DNA of 64,000 nucleotides from Symbiodinium natans (taxonomy: Eukaryota > Sar > Dinophyceae > Suessiales > Symbiodiniaceae), in assembly GCA_905221605.1 (NCBI GenBank), contig CAJNDS010002347.1, forward strand, positions 387,501 to 451,500. Reading direction: 5' to 3'. Made by a program: the position numbers and the translations under genes. This document shows positions 45,761 to 57,583 of the stretch, piece after piece. Position 1 is the first letter of the stretch, and each line of letters starts with the position of its first letter. The notes beneath the pieces are model-generated. The model ran no database searches. It was not told where the DNA came from and worked only from the letters and a program-made list of their open reading frames with translations.

Positions 45761-46499
45761 TGCAGAAGGCAGTTTCTGCCGCAAAGGAAAGGATTACTAC
45801 TCGACCAAGTGGCGCGGCCGCCTGTTCACCGGAACTGCGCCAAGGCTCGCGAGTGCACAGCCCGTACCTGAACACTAGGCACACGAGCGAGGAAGACCAC
45901 GCTGTACTGCCAACGCACTGCTCCCAATTTATTGGCAAACTGGAACATTCTGGCTATTCCCTTGCTTGGGAACCTTGCAGGCTCCCCACGCCTCAAATGG
46001 TGCCACGTTGCTCTATTCGAAATGGCAGTCGCCGACCTGAAGCGGGTCGCGACAGTCGCAACATGTCGCAACCGACAAGAAGCTATTGTAATAGCCTGCC
46101 ATTGCAGTGAGGGCCGCGCTTCCAAGCCTTGTAGCTAACAAAGCCAAGCTACCCCATACAGTCCGCGTGTTGTAGACCTGCTCAGCACAACGATCTCAGA
46201 GCGGCATGCTCCCAGCTGTCACGTGAGGCGCACGCCAGGCTGGATTGATCGCGCACCTCCGCCGGTAGATCCCTGAGCTGATTGCCCAAACCCACGCCCA
46301 CTGCAAGGCAGCACATCAAAACGGACTTGATCAAGTGATCCTTCCACAACTGAAAGCAACAGAATACAACAGGGCTCCGCAGACACTGATCTCCCTTGAC
46401 CAGGCTCAACAGCCACTCCGAGCTCAACCAAGCACTCTCTGCACCAAGATGCTCACAGCCCAAGTGCTTCAGCGTCGTGGCCAAAAACCATCGGAATCA

Positions 46500-47500
46500 A
46501 GCCTTGTCAAGAAGTCTGCGATCTCGTAACAATATAAGAAGATACTAGTAGACATATAGTCCGAGCTCGGTCTCACCCCAAGACTTGACATTGTCGGTCC
46601 TGGTCAGCATTCAGCCGTCTGGTGCAGACAGCAACTCCTGACATGCAGCACATGTTTCCTCTAATTTGCGACTATTTGCGACCTAACAAAGACGTTATTT
46701 TAAGAACTCTTTTAACCCTCTTTGCCCTTCCCACTAGGTTGCGACTTATGGCCGAAGCTGCAGAGTCCTTGGATCATGGAGGCTCAAGTCGGCCAAAGAC
46801 GCCCAGTAAGGCCGCGCAACGCCTGGGTTTGGGCTGCAATCCGCTGAGGCCTCGGGCCGTAGCTCAAAGCAAGCACCCCACCTCAAATCCCCTCCCCACA
46901 GCCCACGGACGCGTTTGCGCCCTTTTATACCCCCCAGCCGACAAGTGTCCAGCAGCAAAAGATGCATCAGGACCAGGGGGCACTCCCCCACCCCCCCGGT
47001 TTGGGTTGCCTCGTTACAGAAGCTCAGGCAGGGGCGGCTGTATTGAGCCCTGGGGCCTTGCAACGCGTGGCACTGGAACTCAGCCGAAGTGGGCTGCTGC
47101 GAAGACGAGCCTGAAAGGCTTGTATGGGCGTCTGACATGTTTTTTTTGTTAACGGCTTTTTCGGCCAGGCCTAGGCTGAAGGCGCATGACAACACCGGCA
47201 TTTTGTACTTGCGAGCTAAAACAAACTACTTGTCGGTGAAAGGCTGGCTCTGTCAGTGCATGGCTGGTCAACATGTCCGGGCCATGGCAAGGTATGCACA
47301 CAGGATGTGCTTGTGTTGCAACAAACCAATACAGCACTCCAGTAGAAGGCTGCAGTGTTGCGACACCAAAAACTAGGCTGTTCAGTGCGCCCTGGGGGAA
47401 AAGTGCATACATTCGGTGAATTCTCAAATAATACTATAACAGGAAGCCAGAAGCCCAAAAAGTAAATAAATGTACTGTATGAACAGCCTAGCAAACAATC
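46500..47500. other. no supported gene
   Basis: Open frames on both strands overlap and have no motif. This is presumably the spacer after the PUB-domain gene's stop. Confidence 0.5.
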
Positions 47501-47504
47501 GAAA

Positions 47505-50500
47505 CTACTGAGAATTTGGCACTCGGCTCCCACAGGTGGAGAGACTTGCCAATGCATGCTCGAGCTTCTTCAAGAGCTTGTCCTTCTCGCTGGATGCGAG
47601 ACTGAGCTGATCGCCCTGCTCCTCGTAGCCGAGCTCTTTCAAAAACTCCAAGACCTGCCCAGACACCAGATGCTCGGCAAAAGAATGACACCAAAAATCC
47701 TTAAGACGTCTTTGACCATATCAACCGTGCTCTTGCCTGTTCGCTCACGGTCATGTCGCTCATGATGGCCTCTTTGAAGCGATTGCTTTGCGTCTTTAAA
47801 GGACGGGGCTCGCGGCCCGACCGAAGTTCGTTGCTGGCATCCTGCAGGATCTTGACGAGCAGACGAACCGCCTTCGCTACGTTTGAACCCCCGGTAGAAT
47901 TTTCTCATATTATCAATACCATGACTATCACCAATACAAATGCTGCTCCTAGTCTCAGATATTCTTGCAGCACGCCCCAAAAGATTTCCAAGCTTACCCC
48001 AGCGGCGGCGTCGTACCGACCGTACTTGTTGCTGGCCAGCCATCGGGCGATGCGCGCCGCCTTGTCCACGGGGACCCGCTCGGGGACCGGCTCGGGGACC
48101 GGCTGCGACGCCTCCGGCTGCGACGGTCGAGGCTCTGGGCGAGGCTGAGGCTTCAGCAGCCGTGACTCATGGCGCTCTGGGCCTGGGCCTGGGCTTGGCC
48201 CAACGCTGGCACCTGCCACACACTGCCCGCCGCCTTCGCAGACTTCCACATCAGCTGGCGCTGCTGGCGCTCGAGCGCTCTTGAACTCGAGTGTCGGAGT
48301 GTCCTTCTGGGAGGCCAGCCGCTCAGCAAGGCGCTGTAGCTCTCTGAATGCATCCTTCAGGCGGTCCGGCGCGCCAGTGGTGAGCCAAGCTGCGCAGATA
48401 GCCAGCAGCCGGAAAGAGAGGCTGTTCCCATTCTTGAAGTCCCCCATCTTCTGGAACTGGATGCGGAGGTCATCGGAGCTGCCGAAGCAGTCAATCGGAT
48501 ACTTGCGCAGGGATTCCACGCCAACGGGAGTTCTTGTCTCTACAAGCTTTTTGCGGACGTCAACCCAGCGGATGTTCTCGGCGAACAGCTGTGAGAAGTT
48601 CACACAGGTGCATAAGGCCTCCTTGGCAACATTCTTGAGCTCCTCTTGCTCAGCAGCTTGAACTAGTATGGCCTCCAGCTGCTCACGGATGGCATGGTCT
48701 TTTGCAAACTGGAGCACCGTATCAGGTATGCGTACGCCTCCCTGAGCTTGGCCGCCGAAACTCCGCGTCCGGCCCACATGGCAGCGCAAGAGCAAGTTCA
48801 ACAAGCCCAAAGACCAGTGCAACTGTTTCACTGCGAGTGCATCGGTGCGCGAGAGCAGCCCGCGGACGAGCCGCAGTACCCACTCCTCCTTTTTTAGGAG
48901 CTTGAAGGCCGTCTTGAGGGCGAGCTGAGCCTCCTCGCCGGATGTACGAGTATCTCGCTCTTCATCAATCTCACCGTCTCTGCCCGGACGCACGGCTAGA
49001 AGGTAGAAGAACATCAACAGCGTGTCCTGCGTCTCTGGGTCCAATTGATCCCAGCTCTTTACCCCTGCGTCCAAGACCTGAGGGTATACGTTGGACATTG
49101 CGTGCAGGACGCGCCTGCTGTTCTGAAGCTTCTTGTCGGCCTCCTTGAGATGCATGGCCACGAGCGCCAGGCTGCAAACACTCTCCATCGCCTGTTTGTT
49201 GGGAAGCTTGGTGACAGAGATGCCCAGGCCATTGGCGATCCAATTCCTAGCAGCTCAATGAGTTAAATCAAGGTTTAGCGCGACGGTTCAACGCGACATG
49301 TCATGTGTGCAGCCATGGCATGCTCAACTGCCGCCAAACTTCTGCGCGTCCATCTGTAGCAAGCTGCTCACGAGCACTTCCTTGGGCGGTGACACCGCGT
49401 GCTGCACGAGCCGCCATGCCGCAGCCGAGCTCCGCTCGCTCAGAGATGGGATGGTGCTGAGAATTTCTGGTTTGGACAGAACATCGATGATATCCTCTTT
49501 CGAAAGCATGGCATCTGCCTCCGCGCGCGCGGAGGCAAACACGCGCTTCATGTCTTGCTGAAGTCCACGGCGTTCCTCCTCTTCCATCACTGCCGCAGCG
49601 CGCTGGCTGAGCACTGCAAGCTCTCTGTTGATAGCCTCATCGAGAGCTGGCTGCACATCCTCGAGCTGCCTGTAGCGGCAGACGAAGCTCTCAGCATGCG
49701 TTGCCACCGCGCCCTCCCGGCGCTGCAACCTCGCCCCCTCCCGGTGCTGCAACCTCGCCACCCGCTTGCCGAGCTCTTTCAAGATCCCGACTGTGGAGGA
49801 GGAAACACCTGCATCCGTGGCCATCTGCTCGGACTCAAGCGCAGCGCATTGCGATTCCGTCGTGCACACACAAGCATGGCTCAAGAATCGGATCACGTGA
49901 TGTTTCACATCGTCCAGAAGCGTCGGCTCTTGGTGCCGCGACATAAGGAGAATGCGCTCCGCCTCCTTCAGAATACCAAGGTCACGAAGCTCAATGCCGC
50001 AACCACCCCGAACCATCATGGCAAACACGTCCCACAGGCGGCAATCCATGAAGTCCTTGAACGTCAGCATGTGATGTTCGCAGGCCCCGATGACGTTGTA
50101 GTACTCCTCAGACCCCGCCGCACTAGCACCCAAGAAGCACCAGTTCTGGAGCAAGCCGACCCACTCTTTGTCACCAATCAACTTCGAAGGATATGTCACG
50201 ATGCCGAGCCCGTGCTTTTGGGAATCCCAATCTTGTCTCGTCACTCCTCCTCGCCACATGGCCACCCCCAGCTGCAACACCAAGCGCAACGAAAATGCAG
50301 GGTCGCAATCACTGACCTTCTTGTTGTTTGCTTCTGCCTCCTCCTCGGCCTTCTTGGCACCATCACACACGCGCTGAAAGTGCACACGTGCCGGGTGGTC
50401 TTCGGGCAAACTAGACACGTATTTGCCAGCCTCGTCAATCATGTCCTGAAGGCCCTTCAAGGGGTCGTCCTCCGTGGGCATCGGCGTATTCAGCTTCAAG

Positions 50501-51312
50501 TCCTCTCCAACGACGATGCGTGTGGACTTGGACACCTCCTTGTCGGCACAAAGCTGGTCCCACGCTGCGGTCCACAAGTCGTTGAGCCCAAACTTCATCG
50601 CGGAGGCCTCCATGATGTACATCCACCCTTCCTTTGATCGCAGGCATGTCTTAACAGCCTCCATGTCGGCCAGACGGTCGCTGGAATCAAGCAACTCCAA
50701 CTTTTTCAAGAAACGCTTGAAACGGGACATGATCTTGGTGGAGAGCTGCTTAGCAAGGATGCGCTTGAAGGTCTCGTGGACTGACTTCGCGTAGTCGTGG
50801 AACACCGTGGGAACATGGTGCTGCGGTGGAAGGTCATAGATGATCTTCTTCAAGCGCGCGCGAAGCTTTTCGGGCAGCGGATCCTTCTCTGCGCGCTGCA
50901 ACGTGGCAGCCTGAGGGATCGTGAAGTTTTGGCTGGCAAGGTGCTCACCCAGGGCAAGCAGGTCTTCTTGGCTACCGGCGTGCACGCCAAAGACCTGGAT
51001 GCGATCTTTGAAAATCTCCTTCAACTGCTTGCAGGACTCCTGGATTTCAGAGGTGCCAGCTTGCTCGTCCTGAATTTTGCTGGCGAACTCGTCCGTCTTT
51101 GTCCTGGCATATGTGAAGGCATTGCTGGCATCACCACCTTCCTCTTCCACCACGACGAATGTTAATGACCGGGCCACTGGAAGCAATGCGCAAACACCTC
51201 CCTGCGAAATGAGGTGATGCTTCAACTGCAGCTGTGTGCACAAATGCAAGACTGTGGACTCCAAGTAAGAAGGCAACCATTTCTCGACGTCCTGGGGCAA
51301 GCAGACACTGCA
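47505..51312 (-). CDS. large helical protein with C-terminal PUB domain (p97/VCP-binding type), 5' incomplete
   Basis: Four exons. Exon a, 49340 to about 51312, is about 650 residues of mostly helical, charged sequence with no family I recognise. Exon b, 47998-49246, joins through a 93-base GT-AG intron so that QK|NWIANGLGISV reads through. Exon c starts within about 47870-47905 and ends at 47737. Exon d, 47505-47654, is joined by an 82-base GC-AG intron in phase 0 and ends with TAG. Exons c and d together give NVAKAVRLLVKILQDASNEL, RFKEAIMSDMTVSEQ and VLEFLKELGYEEQGDQLSLA, which matches the PUB domain of PNGase and UBX-family proteins that binds the tail of the AAA ATPase p97. The b/c junction is unresolved, and a Pro/Glu/Arg-rich linker (about 48060-48200) precedes it. 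Exon a begins after an AG, so an upstream exon with the ATG is missing; the 53.05-53.23 kb frame (RMGERYDLLQNVLASHCVIP) is a candidate. Confidence 0.7.
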
Positions 51313-52199
51313 ACATCAAAATTTCAACTAACAATTACCAAAAGCGCAGTCAGTTCTAATGGATATTGCAAGTAAACGAATTGGAGGAAGCCAATGAAGC
51401 GAACTGGACAGGGATCGGACGAACTGAAAAGCCGGCACGTCGGCTCATTCTGATTTACAACACTGCTCGGTGCGTCAGCTCCAAACAAGGCGAGGGCCCA
51501 AAACAAACAAAGAGGGATCAAACAAATCAAAACACAGAAGCCCAACAAACATCAAATAGGGATCGACAAATCACAACCTTGCAGGGCCTTGGTTCGCAAG
51601 GCACCAGATACTATAAATTACATCATGTCTGCCTCGTCGCAGGCCCCAAACATGGCAAATAACAGCATGTCTGCCTATTCACAGGCTCCTAATATGTATG
51701 AGTTTGCCTTTGTATATCTGGTGCGTAATCAACAAACATGCAAAATAGATATAGCAAAACATGCATCAGATAATACATACAATAGCACACACGCAGAACA
51801 TTCAATTTACATATGAACAGACATATATATATATATATGTATATATGTATGAGCGAGAGAGAGAAAAAAAACAAAAGAAAGAAGCCTCCAGGGTTCATTT
51901 AGCTTGTCCTGACTCCTACTAAATTTCTGCTTTAAGATTCATGTTTTTTAACAATGGAACGGGGGCCAATTCAATTGCTGTACAGTATTTCAAATGACTA
52001 AACAGGCCGGTCGTTTAAAGTCAAAAATAGATTTGAGGGTTACGAAGCAATTCCTCATGACGACATGATGCTCCTTCCTACTGACGCTCCTTCCTTCCAC
52101 TCTTTCCTTCTTCGTTCCTTCCATCCTGCTTCCCCCAATTCCTTCCGTCCTTCCTTCCGGCTAAATTGCTAAAAACTTACTAAAACTGACCCAAAATCA

Positions 52200-52278
52200 C
52201 ACAACAAAAACGCACGCACGCACGCGTGCACGAGCGCACGCGCGCACGCGCGTGCGCGCGCACGCACGCACGCACACA

Positions 52279-52314
<36 letters not shown>

Positions 52315-52413
52315 CACACGCACCCACACACACACACACACACACACCCACACACCCACACACCCACACACCCACACACCCACACACCCACACACCCACA
52401 CCCCCACACCCCC

Positions 52414-52445
<32 letters not shown>

Positions 52446-52450
52446 CAGCA
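52200..52450. repeat. compound repeat (cacg)n, (cg/ca)n, (cacaccca)n
   Basis: Alternating purine-pyrimidine throughout: cacgcacg, then cgcgcgtgcgcg around 52235-52262, then acacacacccacacaccc. Such sequence readily forms left-handed DNA. All frames are open as an effect of the repeat. Confidence 0.95.
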
Positions 52451-53519
52451 AAGAAAGTAATTTCCCTGTGCGCTGCGTTAGCTCGAAGCGTTCCTTCCTT
52501 CCGTCACGTTTTCCTTCATTCCCGCCGTCCGTATGTTCTGTTTGACTGATGTTCCCTCCTTCCCTCCCTTCTTGCCTCCTTGCCTCCTTCCCTCCTTGCG
52601 TCCTTTTTCATTTTCCTGATTTCCTTCCTTCCTGTCTTCCTCCCAGAAGGGTTTGCATTTGTTTGATCTCTGTTGAATTTTCTGTTGATCCCCGTTTTGA
52701 CTTTCTGTTGATCCCTGTTCGCTACAACGCTCAAACAAAGTCCAAACAGAGAGTTGGTGAAAAAAATGGCGGCTGGGACATGCGCTAACCTATGTCCACG
52801 CCTACGTCCACCCATTCAGCGTGGCTAGGTTTTTCTAGACTACATCATAACCACAGGTGGTAGCTATAACCATAACCCTACACATATTCACCCATCAAAA
52901 CTGAATTGCTGATTGTAGCGGTCTGAAAACGGTACGCAATGAAGCATGTCAGGCGGGCTACCTGGGGCAATGCACCTCACGATATCGGCCGAAACGAGAT
53001 GAGCTAGGACAGTTTCGCGACATTCGTTTCTGGGATCTGGCTCTCTCACGCAAATAACTCAAGGACATTTGGAATTGTGGGAGCAACCACGGTAGGCCTA
53101 CGCCCTCTTCCTTCCTTCACTTCTGGGCGCGCCTTGTCCGCGCGGATTGGAATCACGCAGTGGCTGGCCAGTACATTCTGAAGAAGATCGTAGCGCTCCC
53201 CCATCCTTTTCTTCAAGAGCCGAAAAACAAACATGCAAACTTGCTGGTCCCTGAGAGCTGTCCTACCGGGAAAGATCCACTGAGACAGGGACCCCTGTCA
53301 GTTCAGAGAAAGAATCATCTGAGAACTCAGAATCCCAAAGCGCTCCACGCACGGGCTGCGGCTAAGTATCTGTTTGTCCACCGGCTCCATGTCCACAGTG
53401 AGGGTTTGCTGCTTCAAGTGTCGGCCATTGACGTCAATCCTCGGTCATGTGGAAGAACCTTATCTCCTACGGAAAACCGACTCATAGGATAACACACTAC
53501 AACATTGAGGAGCAACAAC

Positions 53520-53831
53520 AACCGCTTGTTCTACTGCTACTGCTACTCCTACTCCTACTCCTCCTACTCCTCCTACTCCTCCACCCTCCTACCCTACTCC
53601 TCCACTCCTCCTACTCACTCCTCCTACTCTTCCTACTCCTCCTACTCCTCCTCTCCTCCTCTCGCCTCCTACTCTCCTCCTCCTCTACTCTCCTCCTACT
53701 CTAGTCTCCTCCTACACTACTCTCCTCCAACTCTACTCTCCTCCTACTACTCTCCTCCAACTCTCCTCCTACTCTCCTCCTACTCTCTCCCACTCTCCTC
53801 CTCCACTCCCCTCCTACACTCTCCTCCTACG

Positions 53832-53890
<59 letters not shown>

Positions 53891-54105
53891 AACTACTATT
53901 TCTTCTTAATTGTAATCGGAATAGTGACAGTAATAACAAGAATATACATCAAATATGTATATATATATATTATGTATAAATCTATATATTGACAATCATA
54001 ATAATAATAATAATAAGAATAATAATAATAATAACAATAACAATAATAATAATAATAATAATAAGAAGAATAAGAATAATAATAATATCATAGCAATACG
54101 CATAG
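53520..54105. repeat. (ctcctact)n, (cta)n and (ata)n microsatellites
   Basis: A pyrimidine-rich ctcctactcctc region to 53830, perfect cta to 53890, then after a short gap tatata and ataata repeats to 54105. Confidence 0.9.
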
Positions 54106-54355
54106 CAATAAGAATAACGCAAATACATAGTAGCTACAATACTAACAACACTAGTACAATACTAGCAATACTATAACGATAGCAAAAATTTCATCATAAC
54201 AATAGCAACTATCATAACCATTATAACAAAAATACTAAAAATACCATATTTACATAGATAACGATCACAACAAGCATCACAATACTAACAATCAGAACAA
54301 CGGTAAAAAGAATATGTGTAACAGTACAACACTGTTAATAACAACAGAAGCAATA

Positions 54356-57300
54356 CTAATACACCAGCAGAAGTGTTACAGTGATGGCCATTGATAAGCA
54401 TGTTTGTGACGTGCTCAAAAGACTGAAGCCGCAACCCAGGAACAGAGCCAGGTGGTCACAGGCCCCTGCGATCCTGGCCGACATGTTTGGGAGCTTCGTG
54501 CATAATACTGGCGGCCATTGCCAGGCCGACAGCGCTTGATCCACATTTGTAGAATACCCCAAGGCATACACCAGCTGCCGCTGTAGTCGTGTGATCCCCA
54601 TGTTGCGAGTCATCGAGGTGAAGCACACCGTGCCGATGGTGCCGGGCTCGAAGGAGAAATTTGGGTTGGCAGTCATCTTGAAGTTGCGAGATGCAGACGG
54701 CTCGATGAGCGGCACGGATTCTGCAAGCGGCTTCCGAACATCTCCTGCGCTGGGCGAAGCCGCTGCTTCATCTGCAACTGAAAGCATAGGCTCGGCAGCC
54801 TGAGCACCGTGGCCACGCTGCTTCATCTTCAGTCCCTCGAAATGACCCCTCTCTGTGCCACAGTAAAACATGTAGTTGGGCTGCAGCTCTGCTGGGGCAC
54901 TGCCAGGGAAGTAGTGCATCACCCACAAGGGTTGTCCGGCAATCAAGGTGTCCACCACAATGACGAAATACTTGTTCATCACGGCAGCGTAGAGCTCTGC
55001 ATCACAGAGGCCCATCCAGGCGCCGGAAGTTATCCACCTCTCACACGCCTCCAGCGCGCCGGCCTGGTCGTTGTCCAGCTCCGTTTCAAGTAGCGATGCC
55101 AAGGTCTTGCCGGACTCCACGCTGCTGTCTTGCTCAAGCTGCTCCTTCTTTCGCGACAGCTTGACAAAGAACCGAGTCTTTTTGGCTTCATCAGCGTTTC
55201 CGCGTTGGACATCCTGCCACAACTCAGACATTGCAAGGAAGAGGTCGTGCACTTTGCCTCGATGCTCAGAGCTGACAATGCGACAGGTGTGCTGGGTAAA
55301 TTCATGGCGAACGCCGACGGGGTCTTCATGCACAAAGGCGTTGTCGCTTGCCTCCGCGTGGAAAAAGCAGTTGCCATCACCAGGTGTACGGAACTTCTGC
55401 AGGACAGAACACGGGCGAAGATGTGCATGAAAGTCCACAGAAGAGGTGTCGGCCGGCGGCAGGGAGTCGGGACCCAAGTAGATCAGGTTGGACTCGGACT
55501 GAAGCAAAAGCTTCATGAACCGAAGCTCTTGCGGATCCTGCTGATCCGGCGCGGGCTTCTGTGGTGAGCGTGCGCTGCCGGAGCCCAGGCTCCTCCCATG
55601 GCCGGGAACCCCGCTGCGCTGGCCCAATCGCTTCGCGGCCACGGATACTTGCACGGGCACATACCCGACCTGCTCACAACCTGCGTCTTCCAAAGCCTCG
55701 ATGCCCCGCAAGAGGAGCTCCTTCCGGTCTCTGTCCTCTGCCGCAAACGATTCGTACCTGTTGATGCCTCCACCTGGCGGCGGAGGCGGCGGAGGCGGCT
55801 GAGGCCCTGAGCCACTTCCTGAAACCTCCACTGCTGTGCCTTCTGTGCCTTCTTGCTTGGAGGCATCCAGCATGTTGACTGTCTCCCCCCTCATGGCGTC
55901 GGAGAAGTGTGGCACTTCATTTGGAGAAGCTGTTGAACCCCCAGGCGCCTGTGCACTCGGGGAAACACCATCGACACTGGGCTCCGCCATCGTCAAGTCA
56001 GCACGCGGCGCAGTCGCCTCCTCATCCTTCACGGAGAGGTTGCCATCAACATCGCTGCCGGGCAGCGTGTCACAAACATCCGCTTCGGCTGCGTCAGCAT
56101 TCTCGGAGTCAGCAACATCTGAAAGCCCTGAGCTAGACCCCAACGTGTGGTCTAGCTCTTCAGCAGAGGTATGTTCACTTGAGCTCGTTGAAGAGACATC
56201 ATAATCATCATCATCTTCGCCAGAGTCGGGCTCGTCGGGCTCGTCGGGCTCGTCGGGCTGCGGGCATGACAGTGGCGGTGGCCGTGTTGGGGGCGAGGGC
56301 AGCTGCGGAGTCTGTCTTGAGAGCACCTCTGGCGGCGGTCTCATGGCGACTCGGTAGTAGTTGGGGTCGGGACCAGAAAACCAGCGACGGTCTTGATAGC
56401 CATTCCAATCGAATTGACCCCGGCACGCTTCCTGGCAAGGCGGCCTGTACTGTCCGTAGGCATTGATGGTAACGCCCTTGGAGTTCCGGAGCATGTCACT
56501 CAAGGCCTTTGTGTCAGGCTTTCCTTGATGCAAATTGTTGGCTCGCATCATTTCGGTCGCAGCATGGCCTTCAGCGCAGGGCATCTGCTGCTGCCCTCGA
56601 AACCGAGCCTTGCTCCCAAAGAGTCGCTTTTGGAATGAACGGTATTGCCGAGGGTGCCTCCCACCATGCTTCTGGTACACCCGCCAATTTGTCTTGGAGT
56701 TGACGCCGGTGTAGACGGACTTGCTACCACGCTGCCTCATCGCGCACGTCATCTCGGGGTGCTTGCCAGTGACCTTCTTGTACGCCTGTCTGGTCTGCTC
56801 TGCTTGTTCGATCAACTGCATGTCCTTCCTGCTTTGACGACGCTTGGCCGCAGCACCGGCCAGTCCCATGAAGGCGGCGGCCCCACAAGCCATCAGCAGC
56901 TCACCTGCATCGACCTTACCAGTCAGCATGAGCTGGGCCACAACATCGGTAAGCGCAGAGCTGGCAAGGTTGCCCACGAAGTGGAAGATCTCTTTGTAGG
57001 GTCGGATACTCTTGAAGATGCTGGCCTCGGCCAGTTTCAAGGCTTCACGGCTCTTCACCATCACGTTGGTCAACTTGTCCGCCAAGCCAGCGGCTAGGCC
57101 CATCAACAATCCACCCACCGCACCAATTGCGAGTGACTGCCACCAGTTTTGGAACACCGGCTTGCCGGTCGCCACGTTCTGGACGACATTGCAAATGAAA
57201 CCCGTCGCGGCCCCTCCGAGCGTGTACACGATGCTTTGCTTGACCAAGCTGCCGGCAAAGTGAGCGGCGGCCCCAGAAACGCCATGGAGTAAACCTCCTC

Positions 57301-57529
57301 CCACTGCGCCAACAATTGCCCCAACAATTCCCTGCCTGAAGAATTCGTTGAAGCTGAAGTTCTCCCAGTTCCTCACTGTGTACATGAATCCGGCCATGCC
57401 GAAGCCCAAGAGGGCGCCAGCAACGATACCTGCTCCGAGGCCGCCCGTGCACACCGTGAGCGCGACGCCAGCAGCGACGGCCACAACGCAGCCGATGGCG
57501 GCCACAACACGGCACACGGCTGCACCCAT
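54356..57529 (-). CDS. membrane-region / deaminase-like / OTU cysteine protease fusion, intronless
   Basis: A single frame of 1057 residues. Residues 1-230 are glycine- and alanine-rich with several hydrophobic segments (for example GAIVGAVGGGLLHGVSGAAA), like regions preceding toxin domains in bacterial polymorphic toxins. Residues 260-385 look like a deaminase-fold domain of toxin (YwqJ/XOO_2897-like) type: SVYTGVN, then PCAEGHAATE with C318-A-E320, then RPPCQEAC with C365 and C369 as further zinc ligands; the CxxxC spacing is unusual. Residues 400-600 are disordered, acidic and proline-rich. Residues 705-900 are an OTU-type cysteine protease: PGDGNCFFHA with D718 and nucleophile C721, and GHFEGL with H896. 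A tail of 160 residues follows. OTU enzymes cleave ubiquitin chains or act as processing proteases. The ATG at 57529 follows a probable spliced-leader relict. The OTU assignment is secure, the deaminase one probable; activity is untested. Confidence 0.8.
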   Translation of the reverse strand: MGAAVCRVVAAIGCVVAVAAGVALTVCTGGLGAGIVAGALLGFGMAGFMYTVRNWENFSFNEFFRQGIVGAIVGAVGGGLLHGVSGAAAHFAGSLVKQSIVYTLGGAATGFICNVVQNVATGKPVFQNWWQSLAIGAVGGLLMGLAAGLADKLTNVMVKSREALKLAEASIFKSIRPYKEIFHFVGNLASSALTDVVAQLMLTGKVDAGELLMACGAAAFMGLAGAAAKRRQSRKDMQLIEQAEQTRQAYKKVTGKHPEMTCAMRQRGSKSVYTGVNSKTNWRVYQKHGGRHPRQYRSFQKRLFGSKARFRGQQQMPCAEGHAATEMMRANNLHQGKPDTKALSDMLRNSKGVTINAYGQYRPPCQEACRGQFDWNGYQDRRWFSGPDPNYYRVAMRPPPEVLSRQTPQLPSPPTRPPPLSCPQPDEPDEPDEPDSGEDDDDYDVSSTSSSEHTSAEELDHTLGSSSGLSDVADSENADAAEADVCDTLPGSDVDGNLSVKDEEATAPRADLTMAEPSVDGVSPSAQAPGGSTASPNEVPHFSDAMRGETVNMLDASKQEGTEGTAVEVSGSGSGPQPPPPPPPPGGGINRYESFAAEDRDRKELLLRGIEALEDAGCEQVGYVPVQVSVAAKRLGQRSGVPGHGRSLGSGSARSPQKPAPDQQDPQELRFMKLLLQSESNLIYLGPDSLPPADTSSVDFHAHLRPCSVLQKFRTPGDGNCFFHAEASDNAFVHEDPVGVRHEFTQHTCRIVSSEHRGKVHDLFLAMSELWQDVQRGNADEAKKTRFFVKLSRKKEQLEQDSSVESGKTLASLLETELDNDQAGALEACERWITSGAWMGLCDAELYAAVMNKYFVIVVDTLIAGQPLWVMHYFPGSAPAELQPNYMFYCGTERGHFEGLKMKQRGHGAQAAEPMLSVADEAAASPSAGDVRKPLAESVPLIEPSASRNFKMTANPNFSFEPGTIGTVCFTSMTRNMGITRLQRQLVYALGYSTNVDQALSAWQWPPVLCTKLPNMSARIAGACDHLALFLGCGFSLLSTSQTCLSMAITVTLLLVY

Positions 57530-57583
57530 CGCTACCGGAAGGCTGGCTGGGCGCTCGTCTTCTGAAGCCCGCTTTGCAGGCGT

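Larger units (their letters stand above)
51313..54355. other. spacer dominated by microsatellites
   Basis: Contains (ta)n at 51820-51850, ttcc/ttcctt tracts at 52075-52160 and 52490-52640, the CA-rich array at 52200-52450, pyrimidine and cta repeats at 53520-53895 and AT-rich ataata at 53955-54100. One candidate exon is at 53046-53234 on the minus strand. Confidence 0.6.

Noticed and set aside
47089-47376. 95-residue plus-strand frame with several cysteines
   Set aside because: The minus strand is also open here and the frame is opposite to all supported genes; the cysteine pattern does not fit a known finger.
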